Assembly: GCA_948474755.1 (NCBI GenBank)
Contig: CAOLHI010001834.1
Coordinates: 62,001-126,000, forward strand
Source: Ctenosaura bakeri
Taxonomy: Eukaryota > Chordata > Lepidosauria > Squamata > Iguanidae
Length of the DNA stretch: 64,000 nt
Direction: 5' to 3'
Each line of letters opens with the position of its first letter. Position 1 is the stretch's first letter. Shown piece after piece: positions 57,088 through 64,000 of the stretch. The notes beneath the pieces were generated by a model, which had not been told where the DNA came from, did not search any database, and saw only the letters and a program-made list of their open reading frames with translations. A program made the position numbers and the translations under genes.

Positions 57088-57400
57088 CCCTTTTTAGTGT
57101 TTTTGATGTCTCTGGCAAGCCTAAGTTCATTCTGTGCTTTAGCTTCTCTGACTTTCTCCCTACATTGCCTGGCTATTTGCTTGAATTCTCCTTTGGTGGT
57201 TTCACCATTCTTCCATTTCCTGTACACTTAGCTCAGCTGAGAGTTCTCCAGTCAACCATTCTGGTTTCTTTAGAGACCTACCATTTTTCCTCCTTATTGG
57301 CACAGTTTTCAATTTTGCCTTCAATATCTCACTTTTAAGAAACTCCCATCCGTCATGAACTCCTTTCTCTTCTAGTATTCTAAATTTAACAAATGTACTT
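57088..57400 (-). mobile_element. CR1 LINE, upstream part (copy 2)
   Basis: The minus strand encodes VHDGWEFLKSEILKAKLK, then RKNGRSLKKPEWLTGELS and a frameshifted EFKQIARQCRERVREAKAQ-like segment. This is the CR1 ORF2 region between the endonuclease and RT. With the part at 54768-56557 it forms a copy of about 2.1 kb without the insertion. Confidence 0.87.
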
Positions 57401-57404
57401 TTAG

Positions 57405-57492
57405 TATTCTGTAAACCCCAAGATTCCATAGAATGTTGAAATTGGAATAATAGCACTATTTTAGTGCTGCACAGTTTAGTGCAGAAATGACC
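57405..57492. mobile_element. Type A MITE, right half only
   Basis: GTAAACCCCAAGATTCCATA, then GAATGTTGAAATTGGAATAA, ending AGTGCAGAAATGACC. The left half is missing at the CR1 border. Confidence 0.75.
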
Positions 57493-57835
57493 CTAGTGTA
57501 TACCAACCAAATTCAGTCAGGGTAGTTGATTAAACTGAAGATATACTGCAATATTTAGCCAGTCATTGCTTGCATTAATTTAAAATAATTTTAATAAACT
57601 AGAAGATGCTCATGATTCATTAGGTAGGTAGGAGATGACATCTTAAAAGATACATTCCTCTCTATCGCACCTGGACATAAATAAATATTTCTTTCTAAAG
57701 CTACAATACTTCTTGATACAATAAATGCATCCATTATCCAAAAACAAGGGAAAATCTTCCTGCCTTTTGAAAATGTTCTTCTCTTCAGTGAAAATTAATA
57801 TACATGCAACTGATTGAGTATACTGAACTGACAAA
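57493..57835. other. No recognisable feature
   Basis: AT-rich sequence without features. Confidence 0.5.
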
Positions 57836-58229
57836 GGCCATTTCCACATATTACTCTTTTCTGTTGTTGTCCCAGCAGCACCTTTGCTAGGATAGGAGTG
57901 TGTGCCCAGCTGGCTGCCTGTGGACAGGAGTGTGAGTGACACATTGCATTGCCTTCCTTCTGAAATGCAGCCGGCCTCTTTCCCATGCTGCATTGGGGAG
58001 GAAAGCACCTAGATCATGCTTCCATCTGCTCTACATGGTCACCAGCAATGGGAGCATCAAGAGATTACAAGCCCTTGATAGATTTTTTCCATTAATGGAA
58101 TATCCTGCAATTGCCACAGGTAGGGTTGCATTGGCACCGAGACTGCAATGATGTCATGTGAAAGCACAACTTGCAGACAGACAGCAACGTGTCCCCATTA
58201 TGCGACAGCAACATTGTGTGGAAACAGTC
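57836..58229. mobile_element. Type C MITE, copy 2
   Basis: It starts GGCCATTTCCACATATTAC and ends TTGTGTGGAAACAGTC, imperfect inverted termini of the same pattern as types A and GC. The inner sequence is not palindromic and matches 32770-33048 (CTTGATAGATTTTTTCC, GATGTCATGTGAAAGCACAAC). The flanking triplets are AAA and TAA. It is moderately CpG-rich, with no transposase. Confidence 0.65.
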
Positions 58230-58525
58230 TAAGTATCCTTTAATAGGGTGACACTGGCTGACTCTACGTAGGGAAAATAATGCAGCTTTGCCTGTCTCAG
58301 TCCTGGCATGTCACATGACGTTCCTCCCAGTTTGAAAACAGATCCTTTATACATCTGAAGGCTTCAAGGTGATTTTAATAACCCCTTTTTTCCAATGGTT
58401 TTGGAGAAGAACTGGTATATCTTTCATTTTTACTGTGTGTCTTGCAGGCAGGCAGGCAGGGTCAATACCATTTTTTTTCTTTGCACTCTAGACGCATGTG
58501 AAGCATATTGAGGCTTTGAATCTTT
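58230..58525. other. No recognisable feature
   Basis: Mixed sequence with a GGCA run at 58446-58460. Confidence 0.5.
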
Positions 58526-58560
58526 GGCCATTTCCGCAGTACACTGCTGAGGGTTGTCTG
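58526..58560. mobile_element. Type A MITE, left terminus fragment
   Basis: GGCCATTTCCGCAGTACACTG is the start of a type A (or C) element that breaks off after about 25-35 bp, directly before a full type A copy. Confidence 0.6.
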
Positions 58561-58578
58561 GCTCACCTGAATGACCAA

Positions 58579-58781
58579 GGCCATTTCTGCATGACACTGT
58601 TTATAATGCTATTATCCTACTTTCAACATTCTGTGGAATTTTCGGGTTTATAGTTTACTGAGGCCAAAGAGCTCTCTGGCTGAGAATTCTGAATGCCCCT
58701 CCCTAAACTGGAAACTCCAGGATTCCATAGGATGTTGAAAGTGGAATAATAGCACTAGCACAGTGTTGTGCGGAAATGGCC
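58579..58781. mobile_element. Palindromic MITE, type A, full length
   Basis: It starts GGCCATTTCTGCATGACAC and ends TTGTGCGGAAATGGCC, with the central GGCTGAGAATTCTGAATGCC. 203 bp. The flanking triplets (CAA, TTT) do not match. Confidence 0.88.
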
Positions 58782-60242
58782 TTTGTCTTTAATTTGGCTT
58801 TCAGTATTATTTAGCAGTTTTTAGGAATGGCACATGTCTTTTAGAGTAATGTGGCAGGGAGAGTGTTATCTCATGAAGAAACTACATACGCCATTTTTCT
58901 GGAGTAAGCATTTTTAAACTCAGAACATACTTTTGTTCAGACCTATATAAGATTGCACCATAAGCTTTCAATCCTATGCCCATTTTCCTAGAAGTAAGCC
59001 CCAGTGAACTCACTGGGATATACTTAGGAGGAGATATGGATAGGCTACAATTATGTACACATTTTTTGGGGTACCAATGGGGAGGGGTAGCAACACCAAG
59101 TGGGTGAGCATAGGTGACCATTCCTCAGCTATGTGCATGCACTGTAGGAAAACAAAGCAAAGGTAGTAAAGTGAGAAGCGCAACTTTTTTTTTAGTAGCT
59201 CCTGTGGGTATGCAAATATGTTCATACATGATATGAAAACAAATGAAAAAAAATCACAGTAGCTATGAGATCCACTGCCATGTGGATGTAAATAATTTTA
59301 AAAAGCCAATATTTGATCACAGTGGATATGTCCCTTAAGCCACCTGGCTTCATGATGGGAAACTTGTGGCTTGTCTTTCCAATTCCAATTCCAATTCCAA
59401 TTCTGGATTAACAGAGGCACATGTGGGTTGAGAAGAAATGAACTGGAACAATAATAATCCACACTGGAGCTAGGGTAGAACTTCTGATGTAAACTTACCT
59501 GTTACATACACCTTCAACAGCAGTAAGCAATCACAACCTTTTGGGCAAGTATGGACATCAGCGTCCATATCTCAATGCAACCATTAGTCATTAAAATGAG
59601 AAAGAAATGTTCCACATCACCTTCCATTCAATATTTGAAACAAAACATGTGAACAAAGGGTTCCCCATAAGGCCAGGACTTTTCTGGCAGTCAGGTTGTG
59701 CTCACATAGTCAAATTTTGTGACGTGGCAGCTACCTCCATGCCCTGTTATGCAAAATCATTTGGGAATGGTATTTTGCAATAGAGTGAAGGAAGGAAGAT
59801 AGTGTAGAAAAGATCTTGTAGATTGTAAATGCTGGGTGTTAACTGGGTGTTAGGAAGGCCAGGTTTCATGCCAACGTATTCCATGCATGTTCACAAATTA
59901 TATAAATTAATGAATTAATAAATACGACCATGCATTATTATGATGCTGTGGTTACTAGGCTAAATTTGTTTGCCAATTTTCACTTGCTTTTAAAGTAGTT
60001 TCTTTAAAAACCAGTAAAAAAAAAAAAAGAACCTCTGGATCCCAAAGCATTGTGGATAGTACCAAGATTTCAGGTAACATCCTAATTATATGTGAAGTAT
60101 AAATACTCTGTTTGACTGCTGATTTCATCAAGATGGAAAAAAAAATCATACTCTGAATGCATTACATCAAAATTGAGGGAAAGGTATAGTTACAGTCTCT
60201 TTCACCTTTTTGCACTGGATCTCATATTACCTCAAAGATGTT
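58782..60242. other. Mostly unassigned
   Basis: A dispersed inverted motif lies at 58950-59045 (TTTCAATCCTATGCCCATTT, then AGTAAGCCCCAGTGAACTC). An (AATTCC)n microsatellite lies at 59377-59403, and an A-run at 60016-60028. Nothing else. Confidence 0.45.
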
Positions 60243-60656
60243 GGCCGTTTTCGCACGTTACCCGTTTGCGCGACTGGGGAGGGGTGTCTCGTGCGAAAAG
60301 CCTCAGCAGGAACACTGCCGCTTCCCTGCTGCTTCGTCCCACAGCTCGCTTCCTAGTCGCGTGACCGTTGTGCTAGTGCCCCGCCTCTTCCTTCCGCAGC
60401 GCAGCCTGGGAGCTGTAGGCTGCGCTGGGGGAGGAAGCGCGACTGGCCCGGCTTGCCCGACGCACCACACAGCGCGTAACTGCGTGCGGGCCCTGGGAGC
60501 ATTGCACGACAGCGTAGTATTTTTGGCTCCCAGTCGAAAATAATAAAATGCTTGCACAACCCGCTTTAGGCTCGTGAGTGTTGCATGAATGGGAGTGTAT
60601 CGTATGGACCAACACTCCCATTCACGCGACACTCAAGGGGCCCTCTTGCAAGGGCC
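60243..60656. mobile_element. GC-rich MITE, copy 3
   Basis: It starts GGCCGTTTTCGCACGTTACC and ends CTTGCAAGGGCC. 414 bp homologous to copies 1 and 2 (GGGAGCTGTAGGCTGCGCTG, GGAAGCGCGACTGG; hairpin AATGGGAGTG...CACTCCCATT). The flanking triplets are GTT and ATT. CpG remains frequent, as in copy 1. Confidence 0.86.
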
Positions 60657-60885
60657 ATTATTTCACATTAAACTGGGGGCTATTGAGAGTAAAAGTGTTG
60701 GTCATTTTATGAAATCACATTTCTTAACAATGGGGCAACAGTGCTTCCATAACTAAGCTAATCTGATCCATTTTATGAAAGAACTAGCATATATACCTGG
60801 TGTTGCCTGGGATTTTATTTTCTCATAGGTAATACTTGTTAGAAAGATTTGAGATCCTGTGTCTCTAATTCCCCAAACTGTCTTG

Positions 60886-61302
60886 TCCAATACCTGTAAC
60901 TTTCCCCCATATTCCCCAATCCAATCTGTACTCAGAGTTATCAACATGCAGAGGTTGGGTTCCTGAGGGAATACATTGCCCTCCTCCTTACTGCTAGGCC
61001 TCATCTCCATAGCAACAGGCCTATTCCAGTACCTGTAACTTTTCCCCATATTCCCCAGTCCAATCTGTATTCAGAGTTGTTAACATACACAGGCTGCATT
61101 GCTGAGAGAATACACTGTCCTCCTCCTTGCTGCTAGGCCTAGTCTCCATAGCAACTGGTCTATTCCAGTACCTGTAACTTTTCCCCATATTCCCCAATCC
61201 AATCTGTTATTTAGAGTTGTTTACATACAGAATTTGGTTTCCTGAGGGAAATACAGTGTCCTCTTCCTTGCCTGCTAGCCCTCATCTCCATAACAACCGG
61301 TG
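60886..61302. repeat. 139-bp tandem repeat, three units
   Basis: Units start at 60886, 61025 and 61164 (each TCCARTACCTGTAACTTT). Each contains CCATATTCCCCARTCCAATC, a CCTGAGGGAATACA-like segment, a CTCCTCCTTGCTGCTAGG-type segment and TCTCCATAGCAAC. The spacing is exactly 139 both times. The units differ at scattered sites. It is neither a simple microsatellite nor a transposon I recognise. Confidence 0.88.
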
Positions 61303-61390
61303 TGAGCTTCCTGATTGAGAATTCTAAAGCCAACCCCCTCAAACTACAAACTCCAGGATTCCACAGAATCTTCTTAGGCAGCCAATCATA
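61303..61390. mobile_element. Palindromic MITE right-half fragment
   Basis: CTGATTGAGAATTCTAAAGC, then CAAACTACAAACTCCAGGATTCC, resembles the centre and right arm of type A or B elements. The terminal part is missing. Confidence 0.5.
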
Positions 61391-63517
61391 TGAGGTCTTT
61401 GCCTGACACAGACAAACAAACGTTGACTTTTATAAATTAGATGACAAAATCCACAACTCTGCAGCTTCACTGACCTGCCATGCAGTTTATTCCAAATGAA
61501 ATTAAGGATACAAAATGCTTTTTAAAAAATCCACTTTAAAAAAAGAATGAAAAAGTCTTCTGCTGTTTTGGTTGTGTATTCTCTAATTTTTACCATGTTT
61601 TGATTGTATAAAATTTGTTATTACAGCACTTAATTTCTAGGCACCAGTATAAATGTAAACTTTATGTTGCAGCCAAAGGAAATATCACCCACAAACAAGT
61701 TAAATTTAGTGAAGAGGTTCAACCAAGAAGCTAATGAAGCATTAATAAAATTGCCTGTTTAAAAAACCTCCTCTCACCTCACATTCACATTAAAACCTTT
61801 GTAAATTAAAGAGAAAAAAACCCTTCACAGTGAGTCTGAACAGTCAGGACACTTTGCATCTCCTTTACATGTGGCAAAAGTCATGAAGTCAAGAGCTTTC
61901 AACTAAGGTCCTCTTTCCATCTGTACATAGTAATTTACACAAAGAGAATGTAGGGTTCAACAGTCATTTCAACCAACGATGATGAAATATGTAAATTGCC
62001 CCATAAATTGTATGCTGCCTTGCTTCACAAAGGTCACAGTTTTATTAATATGTATACAGTGATTATAGAACAGAGATTTTAACTCATTATTTTGAAGGAG
62101 CGGGTATTGACTCCTGATGAGGACTCTTGTAATTACAAAATTATATGATCTGTCCAGTATATTTATTTTCTGTAGTAATGCTATCTGTCACAATTAACTT
62201 TTAAATAACAATTTTTTGACTTGCTCCTTTGGAGCAGATCATTAAAGTACTCTTTCTCAGACTGGAAAAGAAAGATGCACCAATGCTCTCTCATGAGGTG
62301 TGAGTATTAGACCTATCACTATTCATGGCTCAGGGTTTCACAGTGTGTGAAAGAAGAAGCATGAAGAGGAATCTCTGAAAACACAGACAGGGCTCTTACA
62401 AGGTAAAAAGAAAAGGTACTGTGACTGGAGAAGGAAAAACATAGGCAGAGAATTGGGGAAGTTGTGTGCAAACAGAGTGGGAATTGTGTAGTTTAATTTT
62501 TCAAGATGGACTATAGGATAATCTGGTAGATAAAGTTTCCACAGGAACAGGAATTGCATAGATACGTTGTCCATGCTGCAACACAGGATACTCCAAGTAA
62601 ACATAGTGGGCATCCTTTCTAAAAGTTCAGAGATCAGGTCACTTCTGGCTAAGCAACATCAGAGTGTGCTCAAGATGGCAAAAGTTATTAATAAGAAAGA
62701 ACAGACCAGCTAGGAGAGGCTGCAGCAGTTTGCTTTTGCCTGAGCCTAACAAGAAGGGCAAGATTCTGCCTGGTCCTCTTCTTTTCCCCTGCTGAATTGA
62801 ATGCAAATTACTTTTGCACTTTTGATTCAGTTTGCAGCTAGAGGGTGAGGAGAAGAGGACTCAGCTCTATAACATTTAAGAAAAATTTTATTCGTCATTC
62901 TGTAAAGACTGATGGAAACATATGCCCCATGAGCATGTGCAGAATAGTTTTTATCCTCAATAAATTAATGCAATAAGAACCCAGCTAGCTGAACTTGGCA
63001 CCCGACATGGGTTTGGGGTTCCACGTTGCAGACACAGTCAGATCTGGTCCCTTGCCTTCACACAGATCATAAATTTTCCCTGCTCAAACAGAGAAACATG
63101 AGTGTCCAAAAGCAGAATGTGGCTGATACACATTTGCAATGATCAATAAATCCCTGGCCCTCAAAGTCACTAAACTACAGTAAAAATGCTCCCAAGGTTT
63201 AACGTGCTTTGTCTGCAGATTGGTAGGAAACACCTAAATAAAAAAGGAGAGAAGAGATGTCCTTGCAGCTGTGGCTCCAAGGAGCAGTAAAATGCAGTTT
63301 TAGTTCCCCATAAATTTTTAATTGCTATGAATTTTATTGTTTTATTATTGTTGTTCTACTTGAATTTCATTTTATAAGACTCCACAATTATATTCTTAAA
63401 CAGGATGAACAGTACGGTAAATGTTTCAAGACAGTAATAAAACAATGATAAGAGGTAAACAATTTTTTCTCTTTCCTTTTTTTGCACATATTGCTCCCCA
63501 TTTAAAGAGAAAAGAAT
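61391..63517. other. No recognisable feature
   Basis: 2.1 kb of AT-rich sequence. The 91-codon minus-strand frame at 62338-62613 has no family resemblance. Confidence 0.45.
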
Positions 63518-63720
63518 GATCACTTCTGCACTAGGCTGTTATAGTCCTAATATTCCACTTTCAACATCCTATGGAATCCTGAGGTTTGCAGTTTACTGAG
63601 GCTAAAGAGCTCTCTGGTTGAGAATTCTAAATACCGCCCCCCCAAACTGCAAACCCTAGGATTCCACAGGATGTTGAAAGTGGAATATTAGGACTATAAC
63701 AGTCTAGTGCAGAAATGGCC
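63518..63720. mobile_element. Palindromic MITE, type A, full length
   Basis: It starts with a diverged GATCACTTCTGCACTAGGC and ends TAGTGCAGAAATGGCC. The arms match very well (CTGTTATAGTCCTAATATTCC against GGAATATTAGGACTATAACAG), with the central GGTTGAGAATTCTAAATACC. 203 bp. Confidence 0.86.
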
Positions 63721-64000
63721 TCAGTCTCCTCTAAGTTTTGGTCACCTTCTATACAAATGACATCTATTAAGATACTAGTTATTTCAAGATTTATATTCTG
63801 CCTTTAAATTCTGCCTTATTCTGTCTTGAAACTTCGCTAGAGTATTTAGAAATACAGTTTAGGCTTCCAAAGGGAAGGGACAGGTGAAGGGAATGTGAAG
63901 ACAGTGAATATAAAACCTCTAGGTATGGATAAATTTTGCTTTTCAACTTTCCAACTACTTACAGCGGTAGTACATACTACAGTGCACGCTTGAGAACTTA
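63721..64000. other. No recognisable feature
   Basis: AT-rich end of the window. A CAAGATTTATATTCTGCC segment at 63786 resembles a reversed LINE tail. Confidence 0.4.

Noticed and set aside
60886..61302. CRISPR array
   Set aside because: The units are 139 bp, contiguous without spacers, and the DNA is vertebrate.

Overview
The window looks like intergenic or intronic DNA from a squamate reptile, probably a lizard. The evidence is the repeat content: CR1 and L2 LINEs, a BovB (RTE) tail, a young-looking L1, tRNA-headed SINEs whose 3' ends resemble BovB and finish in (CAA)n, and a 5S-rRNA-headed SINE. Genus or family cannot be fixed from sequence alone. I found no host protein-coding gene, functional tRNA or rRNA gene, CRISPR array or operon. 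Nearly all long open frames are either remnants of retrotransposon reverse transcriptase or chance frames.

Layout: (1) 1-7 kb: a 5'-truncated CR1 (1993-4547, +) split by a solo LTR (2180-3077), then an L2 3' end and a BovB 3' end. (2) 7-14 kb: two SINEs, a palindromic MITE, a possible conserved non-coding stretch, then a GC-rich MITE with a Tigger-like element directly next to it. (3) 14-23 kb: decayed L2-type fragments, two more LTRs of the same family as the one at 2180, other LTR-like blocks, and two MITE types. (4) 23.2-25.2 kb: an L1 on the minus strand (ORF1 C-terminal part, start of ORF2) cut off at both ends. (5) 25-50 kb: mostly AT-rich DNA with no visible features, dotted with SINEs, short MITEs, microsatellites, an L1 3' piece, an L2 endonuclease piece and a 5S-SINE. 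(6) 50-58 kb: a CR1 tail, an LTR-like block, a long L2 remnant, and a second CR1 (54768-57400, minus) with an L1-like insertion. (7) 58-64 kb: more MITEs, the third GC-rich MITE, and a 139-bp tandem repeat in three units.

The most noteworthy pattern is a group of non-autonomous DNA transposons of at least three structural types: an approximately 203-bp palindrome, an approximately 400-430-bp GC-rich element, and an approximately 280-395-bp element. All begin GGCCNTTTYCRCA and end with the inverse, and several have clean 3-bp target duplications (TAT, TCA, TAA). This suggests one transposase mobilised structurally unrelated cargos. No transposase is encoded here. I saw no new gene system; what is of interest lies in transposon biology and in a few unexplained unique stretches that could be conserved regulatory DNA.
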